Shown one piece after another: positions 1-7,993 of a stretch of 10,544 nt of DNA (position 1 is the first letter of the stretch; each line of letters opens with the position of its first letter). This DNA comes from Euryarchaeota archaeon UBA259 (GTDB lineage: Archaea > Thermoplasmatota > Poseidoniia > Poseidoniales > Poseidoniaceae): the NCBI GenBank assembly GCA_002506275.1, contig DAXG01000016.1:21863-32406 (forward strand), read 5' to 3'. The notes below the pieces were generated by a model, which was not told the DNA's origin, searched no databases, and saw nothing but the letters and a program-made list of their open reading frames with translations. The translations under genes and the position numbers were made by a program.

Positions 1-152
1 CCGCATCGACCGCAGGACTTGCGATCTTTGTGAACTGCGAGGAATACTCCAGGACCGCAGCTAGGACAGAATTCTGCCTTACGAGTGAGTGTTCCGTCTT
101 CACCAACGGAATACTTTGACCACTTTGCGCCAGCCTTAGGACCGTCTCCCAT
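1..152 (-). CDS. rps27ae: Small ribosomal subunit protein S27ae (3' end cut by window)
   Basis: This is a zinc-ribbon protein of the archaeal/eukaryotic small ribosomal subunit. Fifty codons are visible from the ATG at 152-150, and the reading frame runs off the left edge. Two Cys pairs are seen, C29-x2-C32 and C47-x2-C50, with the family signature [16 protein letters not shown] between and around them and a CGRCG close. Archaeal S27ae is usually only 50-60 residues, so little is missing. The start codon overlaps the stop of rps24e in a TGATG arrangement (154-150), which implies translational coupling. The order rpoE1, spt4, rps24e, rps27ae is a widely conserved archaeal cluster. Identification is from the Cys pattern and the neighbours. 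Confidence 0.95.
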   Translation of the reverse strand, partial: MGDGPKAGAKWSKYSVGEDGTLTRKAEFCPSCGPGVFLAVHKDRKSCGRC

Positions 153-481
153 CACTGGTCACCTCCTTCATCAGCAGGTGCTGCATCGTCGGAAGCGTTT
201 CCAGAGCGGAATTGTTCATGACGCTTGTGAATGAAACTTGGTTCGACTGACATTGAAGATGTGTCTCCATAAATGAAGGCCATTCCGGTTGTAAGTGGTT
301 GACCAAAGCGTGTATTGCATTCCTTGACGACAATGCAGTCAGGGTTTGATCCTGGCTCAAGGGTTTTGACGAGGTCCATAACTGCCTTACGAGAAGGTGT
401 TGATTGGCCGATGTGTTGCCATCGGAAATTAATTTCCACTCGGTTGAGTATTTTGTTTTCTTTGCGTGATACGATTTCCAT
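152..481 (-). CDS. rps24e: Small ribosomal subunit protein S24e
   Basis: This is an archaeal/eukaryotic-specific small-subunit ribosomal protein of 109 residues, a usual length for archaea. The N-terminus ([14 protein letters not shown]) is typical of the family, as are the central TPSR element, the stretch ending in GMAFIYGD and the basic HKRHE. The tail after about residue 90 is short, acidic and Ala-rich. I place the start at the ATG at 481-479 rather than the in-frame ATG at 490. The AAGGAG ribosome-binding site at 496-491 abuts the upstream ATG with no spacing but lies 9 bases from the downstream one, and the downstream start also gives the usual N-terminus. That ribosome-binding site overlaps the stop codon of spt4. 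The 3' end is coupled to rps27ae. Confidence 0.93.
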   Translation of the reverse strand: MEIVSRKENKILNRVEINFRWQHIGQSTPSRKAVMDLVKTLEPGSNPDCIVVKECNTRFGQPLTTGMAFIYGDTSSMSVEPSFIHKRHEQFRSGNASDDAAPADEGGDQ

Positions 482-494
482 ATTTTTCATCTCC

Positions 495-698
495 TTAACG
501 AATACTTACTTTGAGAGCATATTTACCGGGTCGGTCGATCTTCAGTCGCTTTGCAATTTCTGAGCGTGTTGGATTCATAATGATGACATAGCCTTGATGT
601 TCAGAGGACACTCGAGCAGTAGGGCACCGAGGACAGGAGTCTACACCATCATCAAGAACAAGGTGACATTCACCGCATGCGAAAGGAATCTTTACCAT
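495..698 (-). CDS. spt4: Transcription elongation factor Spt4 (RpoE'')
   Basis: Spt4 is a small zinc protein that binds the NGN domain of Spt5 and stimulates archaeal RNA polymerase processivity. The 67-residue product has two CxxC pairs (C8/C11 and C22/C25) forming the zinc ribbon. The family core follows: GYVIIMNPTRSEIAKRL, then PGKYALKV at the C-terminus. The aromatic residue often found just before the GYVII strand is replaced by a His-Gln pair, a mild divergence. The start is the ATG at 698-696, preceded by GAGGTG six bases upstream, which overlaps the rpoE1 stop codon region. It lies 10 bases downstream of rpoE1, the usual archaeal arrangement. No Spt5 gene is in the window. Confidence 0.95.
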   Translation of the reverse strand: MVKIPFACGECHLVLDDGVDSCPRCPTARVSSEHQGYVIIMNPTRSEIAKRLKIDRPGKYALKVSIR

Positions 699-708
699 AC
701 ATCACACC

Positions 709-1263
709 TCACTGGTCGTCGTCTTCACCAAGCCAGTCGTGGCAGCCAAGTCCAGATTGTTTACTGGTCAGTCCAATCTTCGAACGGCGAGGGTCAGAAG
801 TGTCTGGTGAAAGAGAAACAATGCGGGCACGAACGGAATCACCGACACCGATGCTGCGGTTGGATTGACGACCTTGAATAACACCTGCTCCAACGTTCGC
901 TTCAACTTGATCTTCCATGATTTGAGACTTGTGAAGAAGAGCTTCCATTGGGCCGATTCGAACGAAAGCACCGAATTCGTTGACTTCTGAGACCGCTCCT
1001 TCAACGACTTCGTAATCGTCCATGCAGAACAAAACGGCATCAAAACGAACTTTTTGATAAATAGCACCATCGCCGTGAATGATACGTCCACGGCCGAGAG
1101 GCTCGTGGTTTGAAGTGACGAGAATGAAGCGGTTTTGTTCGTCGAACCGACCTTCGAAAGCAGTCATGGAGAGACGGTCGATGTGGTCGTTCAACGATGC
1201 ACCTTTGCGCATGTACTCTGCTGGAATGCGAATAGTGTCTTCTTTTGTGACAATTTTATACAT
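709..1263 (-). CDS. rpoE1: DNA-directed RNA polymerase subunit RpoE1 (E', Rpo7)
   Basis: This is the archaeal Rpb7 homologue, half of the RpoE/RpoF stalk of RNA polymerase, which aids open-complex formation and binds emerging RNA. The 184-residue product starts MYKIVTKEDTIRIP, the family's standard N-terminus, and residues 1-80 form the N-terminal RNP-like domain. An S1/OB fold follows at about 84-168, with the GAVSEVNEFGAFVRIG strand, the EALLHKSQI segment and KIGLTSKQSGLG at its end. The C-terminus ends in an acidic DDDQ. An in-frame GTG at 1272 is not used as the start here: it is part of the AGAGGTG ribosome-binding site, which sits six bases before the ATG at 1263-1261. It is the first annotated gene of the cluster. 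Confidence 0.95.
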   Translation of the reverse strand: MYKIVTKEDTIRIPAEYMRKGASLNDHIDRLSMTAFEGRFDEQNRFILVTSNHEPLGRGRIIHGDGAIYQKVRFDAVLFCMDDYEVVEGAVSEVNEFGAFVRIGPMEALLHKSQIMEDQVEANVGAGVIQGRQSNRSIGVGDSVRARIVSLSPDTSDPRRSKIGLTSKQSGLGCHDWLGEDDDQ

Positions 1264-1284
1264 CGTGTTCACCTCTAGCCGTTC

Positions 1285-1371
1285 TCAAAAAGCAAGGATG
1301 AAGAAGGAGTGGGCAGTTCCCATTCCGTCCTTCACCGGCATTGCCTCGGGAGAGAAGTCGACCGTAGTCAT
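1285..1371 (-). CDS. Possible 28-residue leader peptide or small protein ahead of rpoE1
   Basis: A 28-codon frame begins with ATG at 1371-1369 and ends with TGA at 1287-1285, 21 bases before the rpoE1 ATG. It starts MTTVDFSPEA and ends hydrophobically (FFILAF). No ribosome-binding site precedes it, but the TATA-like TTAAATA at 1397-1391 is about 25 bases upstream. Archaeal transcription from that box would therefore begin on or very near the ATG, giving a leaderless message. I recognise no homologue. The alternative is that this stretch is simply a 5' untranslated leader of about 105 bases for the rpoE1 operon, and a frame of this length can arise by chance. Confidence 0.25.
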   Translation of the reverse strand: MTTVDFSPEAMPVKDGMGTAHSFFILAF

Positions 1372-1390
1372 TCTCGCCACTGACGACCCC

Positions 1391-1400
1391 TATTTAATCC
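1391..1400 (-). promoter_or_regulatory. Candidate TATA box for the rpoE1-spt4-rps24e-rps27ae operon
   Basis: Read on the minus strand this is GGATTAAATA. TTAAATA is a good match to the archaeal TATA consensus, with a purine-containing upstream flank that could serve as the BRE. It is the clearest AT-rich element in the divergent intergenic region. Transcription would be expected to start about 25 bases downstream, near 1368, giving a leader of about 105 bases before rpoE1, or a leaderless small frame beginning at 1371. Confidence 0.5.
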
Positions 1401-1502
1401 ACTCGCCCATGAAACCGTAGACTGCGGAAGAAAATGCACAACATTGCACTGGGTGCGAGACTCTTTTGTTTGGCCGAGAAATGGACTATTCATACGCACA
1501 TC

Positions 1503-1533
1503 GCCATAAGCCATAACAACCCCCCGTCCCCCC
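1503..1533 (+). promoter_or_regulatory. Candidate weak promoter: tandem GCCATAA and C6-GT-C6 tract
   Basis: Two adjacent copies of GCCATAA (1503-1509 and 1510-1516) lie about 26-40 bases before the start codon. The AT-rich part of the second copy is at the distance expected for a TATA box if the message is leaderless. Two C6 runs separated by GT (1520-1525 and 1528-1533) follow directly, where the DNA would have to melt. The TATA match is poor, so the promoter assignment is tentative; the repeats themselves are plain in the sequence. Confidence 0.3.
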
Positions 1534-1542
1534 TACACCTTG

Positions 1543-4500
1543 ATGTCGAGCAATGCATTGGCTAGGACCGGGAAAATGTCCGGTGCAATCGTGCCGCTTT
1601 TGCTGTTCTTGTTTTCCTCACTTTCCCCCGTTATTCTTGATTTTGAACGAGACGCTGACCAACTCGGCTCCGAACAGATTCCATCCGCATCCGGCCCGGC
1701 CGGATTATGGGACGGACTTGACCAACCCTGGGGGCAATATGGACGTACACCCACACACAACGGCACTATGCCTGCACATGCCCCTGATGGAGGTCCTGGT
1801 GAAGGGAGCGTCGCAGACGTCAGTGTTTACGGTGTCATCGATAGCCCAATCGTAAACTGGGTTGGTCTTGATGATGGTTCTGATGCGTATGGTTCCATCA
1901 TTGGTGATTTCTCAAACAGCGTATCTGCACCCCCTGCCGCACTCGAACGATGTGCTTACGGAGAGTTGTTTGCAGTGATGGTTTGGAAAGACGGCACTGA
2001 AAGTATCCTCGGCATCATGACCGGCGATGATGCCAAAATCGCTTGGCAAGTGAACCTCGGTGAAACTCTTGACATACGCTCCACACCAATTGTCCATGAC
2101 ATTGACGACGATGGTAAACCTGAGATATTGGTCGTTTACGACACCTCAAGTAGCCTGCAAATTGAAATGTGGTCTCCTGAACTTACCTGTTCGGAATCGG
2201 GATGGCAAAAGAATGGCCACAGTAACGAAAAAGTCTGGAGTTACAGTGACACCGACTATCGCATCGGTATTGGAAGCCCACATACACCCTCGAGTCAAAC
2301 CAACCACCGCTCTGTTACCCAACCAATTCTTGCAGATCTTGAGATTGATGGCGTACCTGAACTTGTGATCGCAGCGGTTGACCAAAACACCGATGACCCA
2401 ACTGTACTGTCCTTTTCTCTTACAACAAGCGTCCCATCGGAACCGGATTGGGATGTCTCACTTGACCGAGGCACACACCCATCTGACCCTACCTGGGCGG
2501 CTCTTGACGGCACAACCACTGCGATTGTGCTCACGACCATTGACTCAAACTCAGGCAACATGTGGATTTGGAGAATCGATGGAGCATCAGGTTCACTCGA
2601 TTGGGAACGCGTTGCTGTTCAAGGAACCGACTCTGACACCGATTCACCACGGCTTCGTTTGCCCGGACCCGTGATTGTGCAATTGGATGAAGATGCGGCT
2701 CCTGAAATGATTCTCACAGTCCCAACGGATGCCAACGGAGCAACATCCGGAAGCGGTGCTCGATACGTTGGCATGGAACTCACTTCAACAAGCGAAATTT
2801 TCAATTTCCGAGCGCAAAACGGTTATGCTGACGCACAACCCTTGCCGATTGACACAACAGATGACGGCATTCACGACCGATTATGTTGGGTCACATGGTA
2901 TTCTGAATCTTCAATTACGTTCAATCGGAAAGGAATGCTTGGCTGCCATGACATCAGCCTCGAAACTCCGATCAAGGAATGGACCAGAGATCTGCAACGT
3001 GGTACGGGTAACGACAACGATGAAATTGCAGTCTCATCTCCAATCTGGATGGATATCGTCGGAAACGACGAGCCGGAAATTATCGTGGCTTTTGGTCAAA
3101 GACTGTGGGCATTTGACGGTGAATCCGGTGCATCTGCTGACATCAACAATCAATGGTCATCGCCGTTGGCTATGCCACATCGCGTATGGGCCGGCCCTGC
3201 AGTAGCAGATATGGACGGCGATGGAACGCTCGACATTTTAATCGGTGACACATTGGTATCTCAAAGCGTGGCTGATTTTGCACCCTTAGCTGATGGAAGA
3301 GGTATCAGTTTCAACCCCGCTGAACCAGATCCAGGTCAACAAGTCACCATTACCGGTCAATTTTCGAACATCGGGACGATGGAAAACGACGATGACCTTG
3401 ATGTTGTCTTGTACATGAACGGCAATGAAATCAAGCGCGAGCGATTCGATGATGTGGAACCTGTAGCGCCTTCAGGTGAAGGCGGCCCTCTCACATTCAG
3501 TGCTGTCATTGATGCAGAACTTGGAATTCATAACATTACCATGGTTCTTGATGTGAATGAGAATTTAACTGAAGCAAGGGAAGACAACAATATGGTTTCT
3601 GCCGAGTTGGTTATTGTTGAGCCGTACGTGGCTCAGATTGATGCCCCCTCTGAAGTCACCCGAGTATCGCCAGGTACGACTGAATCGGTTGAAGTGAACA
3701 TTATGTCAACCGGCTCACGTACTGTCGACTGGTCACTCACTTGGGATGACAGTGCCTTACCGAGCGGTTGGACATTCTCTCCACAAACCGGTGAGTCACT
3801 CCAGCAAAGCCTAACGCCGAATGCTCCAATGGCAATCATGTTTGAAGTAAGCATACCAAGCGATGCCATGGGAGATGAGAACAGTTACGTTGACCTTACC
3901 TTGACCTATGTGGGGGATTCTTCGGTTTATTCAACCGTTCGAATGCCTCTCGAAGTTTTGCGTACTCGTGGCCTTTCTGTAACCGGTCCAACAGGATTGG
4001 CAGAGAGTGACGGATACGGACGAATCCAAGGGACCGCTAAAGCATGGATGGTTGTTGAAAATTTAGGTAATGCCCAAGAATCTACAGCCTCCATTGACTG
4101 GACGGCAACCTCATGGGGCGGTTCACCTTCACTTCACACTGCTGATGGAACAGAAATTTTTGCCCTAACACTTCAACCAAAAGAAGACATTGAATTATTC
4201 GCACACCTTGATGTTCCTGCATCTCAGAGTCTTGGCTCGACAACATCGACTACGCTCACACTCTGTATTGGTAGCGGTGATGATACACTCTGCCAAGACT
4301 TGGCGGTTGAGTATACTGCTGTTGCCTCGACGGTTGAACCTCTCCATTCCCGTAGCCTTCCGAATTCAACCCTCTCATGGCAGATCGATACCGACTTGCC
4401 GTTTTCCGGAGAACTCGCTTGGAACATGATGGATGCGCAAATGATTCAATCAGGCTGGCAATGGACTGCTTCTGGAGCACTCTCAATAAACGGCTCCCGA

Positions 4501-7266
4501 CTCGAAATGAGCGGCAGCAGTGATGGTTTTGCCAGTGGTGTGCTAACACTCTACCTGCCACCGGACGCAGTACCGCAACGGCATTCGTTTGTCACTTCTG
4601 ACACTCTAGAAGACCATTCGAATCTCACATTCTCATTGCAAGTATTGCAAATTTTCCGCTCACAAGCAACCTTGCTTGAACCACTTCCGGAATCCGAAGG
4701 AGAGAGTGTTTCAATGAACGTCAGTGAAGGCCAGAGTGTCCGACTACGGCTCGAAAACCCTGGCAACGGTGAAGATGAATTCCTGCTGACAGCTGCTGCT
4801 CACCCGATTTCGGGACAAACTCTTCCACCACCGGTTGAATTTGAATTCGTATCGCAAGAACAGCGGATGCTTGGACCACTTGCATACACCATCGCTACTG
4901 TTGAAGTTACACTCGGCGAGGAAGTACCAGCGGAGAGCCCTTTCGAATTGCATTTCCAATGGACATCACTCGGTGACGAATCTGTGTTTGATTACGTCAC
5001 TCTTCTGGTGGAGGCAGAGCCAGACCACCGATGGAACATCAACTTGTCAAATGGAAATGAAAGTACTGTATCACCAAGTGAAGAGGTCGAAGTGGCCTTT
5101 ACCGCACAAAACCTCGGGAACGCAAACGACACACTGAGGATTGTTCCGTCTTTCACACACTCGCACGCAGGAAACGATGCCTCAGTTTGGCATGCAGATG
5201 AATTCAACGGTGAAGTGTTACAGGTAAATGAATCAGAAGCGTACTCGTTTTCCTTTACCGTGCCAGAAACAGCATGGGCAGATTCTGTGGCATCGATGAG
5301 TTTCGCAGTCTATTCCGATGAAATACTTGTTGACACGATTCCAATCCGGTATACTGTGCGGCATGTATCTGGCTGGAGTTTTAACTTAGCAAACACTTCG
5401 CTTACCATTGACCCAGCTGGACAAAACCTCACATTGACAGTTGAACAGCGAGGAAATGCACCTCAAGCACCGTACTATGACAAGGCAGGTGCTGGTTGGA
5501 ACATCAGTTATCCAGAGAACGGCGTCATCGTCCAACCAGGTGAGTCAACGACCGTGACTGTTTTTGTTTCACCACCGGAATATGCAGTCGCCGGAGAAAT
5601 CGGTATTCTCAAAATACGAATAAGCGATGCAGACGGTTCCGGTTCGACCATCCAAGACGTACCGGTCAGAGTTGGTGATGCACCGAACATGACCCTTGGA
5701 CACAAAGGTATCTGGAGGGTTAACGACCAAGGTGGGATGCCCACTGCATGGGTCGAAAACACGGGTAATGATGTAGCAGTCCTTGAACTCGGTGTGTCGG
5801 GATTACCAAACGGATGGACCATCAGTGGGCCAACCCAAATGGTGGTCGCTCCTCAACAAGTACTGGGCATCCCACTCAACTTAATACCGAGTCAAGGATG
5901 GAGCGGAGAAATATTCCTTGCAACTTTGGAAGTCACGCACCCAGTGCTTGGGTTACACCTACTCGACATCGAAGTTGAAAAAGGACAATTTGGATTTGCA
6001 ACTACGCCTGTCGTACAAGCAACTACAGGCAAAGAGGTCGGCATCGAAATGAACACAAATACGCTTACGGGTGATTTTACCAGCAACGACCAGTTTGTTG
6101 TGCGTGAAAACACAATTTTTGTGACGGTAGGTTCGGATTCCGATGAGATGGTTTTGATCTCGACGTCCGATACCAATGAATCGATTTCGTTGTACTTAGC
6201 CGGATATCAATTGCCCGAGGTTACAGTCGACTGCTCACTGCTTTCCAGTGCTTTCAGCGAATTAGGCACTGTTGCGCTTACAGGAAGAATCGGTGAGTGC
6301 AACGTTGAAGCGGGTGACGGTAGCGTCTATGCCACACTGCTTCTGCTCAGTTCAACCGGAGAGCGCATACAATTGACTCAAAGTTCGATTGAGTTGGGTG
6401 CCAACGAAAACGGGACCTACGAAGTCAATGTTTCATCATGGTCGCCGGATGCAGGCAGCATCAATCTCGAGTTACTGGTCGTCGATTCCTATGGAAGGAC
6501 GCTATCATCAACAAACGTATCAACGCTATCTCGAAGCAGTGGATGGAACATCGGCATATTTTCGTTCACGTCGAGTGACGGTGACCTAACGATCAGTATT
6601 CAACGTGAGCAATATCAACGCCTCGAAGACGTGACGTGCCGTATTCATGTGGTTGACAAGGAATCAACATGGACCACGACACGGGTCGTTGACATTGTGA
6701 CATCTGATTACGCACCAGTTGTTTTCATCAGTAATCCTCAAGGGATTTCCGATAAGCACCTGCTCGAAGCAACACTCGTGTGCGATGCACCCTATGACAT
6801 CGATGACAATCCTGATGACAATACGGTGACGACGATATTCTATGCCAAATCCGAGCCTGTTGTTGAACAAAGTGAAATGGTTACAATCGTTATAGTAGCA
6901 ACCGTTCTTCTCATCGTGGGGTACTTCACAGGAATGCTTCATCCGAAAGGACAAGAACAGGAAGAGGAAATTCAGGAATCAAAGACCCGAGTCCCCGTGT
7001 TGCCATCCCCTGAAACCCAACCGAAAGATACGACAGAAGATGAGGATGAAGAATTCTCGTTCGAACCGATACCAGAAACATTGGTCGAAGTTTTTGAAGA
7101 AGTCATGGATGAGCCTGCAAAGGTCGACGAGGTCATAGAACTTGATGAAGAACTGGACGTCACCGCATCGGGACGCCTCGCCTCACTACGAAGCGAAATA
7201 GAGGACGGAGAGAACAAACCTGAATCCCGTGAAGAGCGGATGAAGAGATTATTTGGCGACCGGTGA
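1543..7266 (+). CDS. Giant exported, membrane-anchored surface protein with FG-GAP-like, CARDB and NEW3-like Ig modules
   Basis: The product is 1907 residues long. It has an N-terminal signal peptide: R8 and K11, then a hydrophobic core at about 14-32. Residues of about 100-580 carry at least six FG-GAP/VCBS-like strands near 186, 264, 379, 437, 503 and 555. The best are DIDDDGKPEILVV and DMDGDGTLDILIG, which are calcium-binding DxDxDG loops suggesting a beta-propeller. A CARDB-like domain (585-692) has SNIGT near 608 and the closing EAREDNN. A long beta-rich run of Ig-like modules (695 to about 1480) has NxGN turns at 840, 1072, 1190 and 1406, with a QRGN variant near 1303. A further beta-rich, unassigned region follows. 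The single membrane helix is at about 1779-1800 and the acidic cytoplasmic tail at 1801-1907. About nineteen N-x-S/T sequons lie in the ectodomain. The ATG at 1543 is preferred over ATG 1576, which would drop the basic n-region. The role is probably surface adhesion or cell-envelope structure; the ligand is unknown. Confidence 0.85.
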   Translation: MSSNALARTGKMSGAIVPLLLFLFSSLSPVILDFERDADQLGSEQIPSASGPAGLWDGLDQPWGQYGRTPTHNGTMPAHAPDGGPGEGSVADVSVYGVIDSPIVNWVGLDDGSDAYGSIIGDFSNSVSAPPAALERCAYGELFAVMVWKDGTESILGIMTGDDAKIAWQVNLGETLDIRSTPIVHDIDDDGKPEILVVYDTSSSLQIEMWSPELTCSESGWQKNGHSNEKVWSYSDTDYRIGIGSPHTPSSQTNHRSVTQPILADLEIDGVPELVIAAVDQNTDDPTVLSFSLTTSVPSEPDWDVSLDRGTHPSDPTWAALDGTTTAIVLTTIDSNSGNMWIWRIDGASGSLDWERVAVQGTDSDTDSPRLRLPGPVIVQLDEDAAPEMILTVPTDANGATSGSGARYVGMELTSTSEIFNFRAQNGYADAQPLPIDTTDDGIHDRLCWVTWYSESSITFNRKGMLGCHDISLETPIKEWTRDLQRGTGNDNDEIAVSSPIWMDIVGNDEPEIIVAFGQRLWAFDGESGASADINNQWSSPLAMPHRVWAGPAVADMDGDGTLDILIGDTLVSQSVADFAPLADGRGISFNPAEPDPGQQVTITGQFSNIGTMENDDDLDVVLYMNGNEIKRERFDDVEPVAPSGEGGPLTFSAVIDAELGIHNITMVLDVNENLTEAREDNNMVSAELVIVEPYVAQIDAPSEVTRVSPGTTESVEVNIMSTGSRTVDWSLTWDDSALPSGWTFSPQTGESLQQSLTPNAPMAIMFEVSIPSDAMGDENSYVDLTLTYVGDSSVYSTVRMPLEVLRTRGLSVTGPTGLAESDGYGRIQGTAKAWMVVENLGNAQESTASIDWTATSWGGSPSLHTADGTEIFALTLQPKEDIELFAHLDVPASQSLGSTTSTTLTLCIGSGDDTLCQDLAVEYTAVASTVEPLHSRSLPNSTLSWQIDTDLPFSGELAWNMMDAQMIQSGWQWTASGALSINGSRLEMSGSSDGFASGVLTLYLPPDAVPQRHSFVTSDTLEDHSNLTFSLQVLQIFRSQATLLEPLPESEGESVSMNVSEGQSVRLRLENPGNGEDEFLLTAAAHPISGQTLPPPVEFEFVSQEQRMLGPLAYTIATVEVTLGEEVPAESPFELHFQWTSLGDESVFDYVTLLVEAEPDHRWNINLSNGNESTVSPSEEVEVAFTAQNLGNANDTLRIVPSFTHSHAGNDASVWHADEFNGEVLQVNESEAYSFSFTVPETAWADSVASMSFAVYSDEILVDTIPIRYTVRHVSGWSFNLANTSLTIDPAGQNLTLTVEQRGNAPQAPYYDKAGAGWNISYPENGVIVQPGESTTVTVFVSPPEYAVAGEIGILKIRISDADGSGSTIQDVPVRVGDAPNMTLGHKGIWRVNDQGGMPTAWVENTGNDVAVLELGVSGLPNGWTISGPTQMVVAPQQVLGIPLNLIPSQGWSGEIFLATLEVTHPVLGLHLLDIEVEKGQFGFATTPVVQATTGKEVGIEMNTNTLTGDFTSNDQFVVRENTIFVTVGSDSDEMVLISTSDTNESISLYLAGYQLPEVTVDCSLLSSAFSELGTVALTGRIGECNVEAGDGSVYATLLLLSSTGERIQLTQSSIELGANENGTYEVNVSSWSPDAGSINLELLVVDSYGRTLSSTNVSTLSRSSGWNIGIFSFTSSDGDLTISIQREQYQRLEDVTCRIHVVDKESTWTTTRVVDIVTSDYAPVVFISNPQGISDKHLLEATLVCDAPYDIDDNPDDNTVTTIFYAKSEPVVEQSEMVTIVIVATVLLIVGYFTGMLHPKGQEQEEEIQESKTRVPVLPSPETQPKDTTEDEDEEFSFEPIPETLVEVFEEVMDEPAKVDEVIELDEELDVTASGRLASLRSEIEDGENKPESREERMKRLFGDR

Positions 7267-7306
7267 GAAGCAAGGGCTTATGACCGCTTGACGGTGGCGG
7301 TCAACC

Positions 7307-7993
7307 ATGGACCTCAAACAGTTTGAGGGGGGAACTTCACCCTTCATCACACTTGACGCATGCAACGGTAACCGTGCAGAAGCAGTCCTTAATGCACTGG
7401 AATCAGCTGCAAACGGTGATGAAGCATTGTGGAATACGCTTATCACCAACGATGAAGCGTTCAAAAGGCGACTTATTGAACAAGGAATGAGCAACCCTGA
7501 GAAACGCTCATCCATCAGTTGGGATGACGCTACTGTTCTTTTCATAGGTTGCGTTGAATTATCAAAAGATGGCAAGCCATTGCCAATTGGTGATGGTATA
7601 CTACGGGAAAAAGTCGGTCGTTTTCCTTGGGGAGACGGCTCACTACTCAACTACATGCACGAGTTCATACGACCAAACGACCAAAGAGGAAGCAAGAACG
7701 ACGACGGGTATGAAAAAATTGTTACACTCATTGAAAACCTTTCACAACGATGTGGACCCTCGCATGTGGGGCATGAACGATACCACACTGGTCAGGCCGG
7801 GCTCAACATTCGTGGGTTTCTCAGCAAGGAGCAAGTAAGAGAATTACGCTTAGCACTGTCAGGAAGATCATGGAGCGTCACTGCAGACGAGCCAATAGAT
7901 GGTGGGATGAGGGACGTAAGCCGTAACCTCATTGCAGTGTTACGGGCAGCAGAGCGACGCGATGTCGGTATGTTCTTGCGCTCACACGCTTAA
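7307..7993 (+). CDS. Uncharacterised 228-residue soluble protein
   Basis: I do not recognise this protein. It has no signal peptide or membrane segment and looks like a soluble cytoplasmic protein of mixed helix and strand. Residues 22-60 look helical (RAEAVLNALESAANGDEA). A Cys/His cluster at C149, H153, H156 and H160 could bind metal. It is followed by QAGLNIRGFLSKEQ and a C-terminal helical part rich in Arg (about 203-227). It starts 40 bases after the stop of the giant surface protein gene, on the same strand, so co-transcription is plausible. A weak GGTGG at 7293-7297, nine bases before the ATG, may be the ribosome-binding site. Its stop overlaps that of the convergent purC. That it is a real gene is supported by its length, its fit between neighbours and the neat stop overlap. 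Confidence 0.75.
   Translation: MDLKQFEGGTSPFITLDACNGNRAEAVLNALESAANGDEALWNTLITNDEAFKRRLIEQGMSNPEKRSSISWDDATVLFIGCVELSKDGKPLPIGDGILREKVGRFPWGDGSLLNYMHEFIRPNDQRGSKNDDGYEKIVTLIENLSQRCGPSHVGHERYHTGQAGLNIRGFLSKEQVRELRLALSGRSWSVTADEPIDGGMRDVSRNLIAVLRAAERRDVGMFLRSHA

Larger units (their letters stand above)
1264..1542. other. Divergent intergenic region between rpoE1 and the giant surface protein gene
   Basis: This 279-base stretch separates two divergent genes. On the minus strand it holds a good TATA box (1397-1391) and a possible 28-codon frame. On the plus strand there is a tandem GCCATAA repeat (1503-1516) whose second copy overlaps a weak TATA-like ATAAC. It is followed by C6-GT-C6 (1520-1533) just before the ATG at 1543. 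No Shine-Dalgarno sequence precedes that ATG, so leaderless initiation is likely. I see no RNA gene or mobile element here. Confidence 0.6.

Noticed and set aside
482..490. Upstream ATG at 490 as the S24e start
   Set aside because: It directly abuts the AAGGAG site with no spacing; the ATG at 481 is nine bases away and gives the usual N-terminus.
1079..1420. 113-codon plus-strand frame
   Set aside because: More than half is antisense to rpoE1 and there is no ribosome-binding site or recognisable product. Its 3' half lies in the divergent promoter region.
1540..1542. TTG at 1540 as start of the giant surface protein
   Set aside because: The ATG follows immediately at 1543, so the TTG adds only one residue and has no ribosome-binding site of its own.
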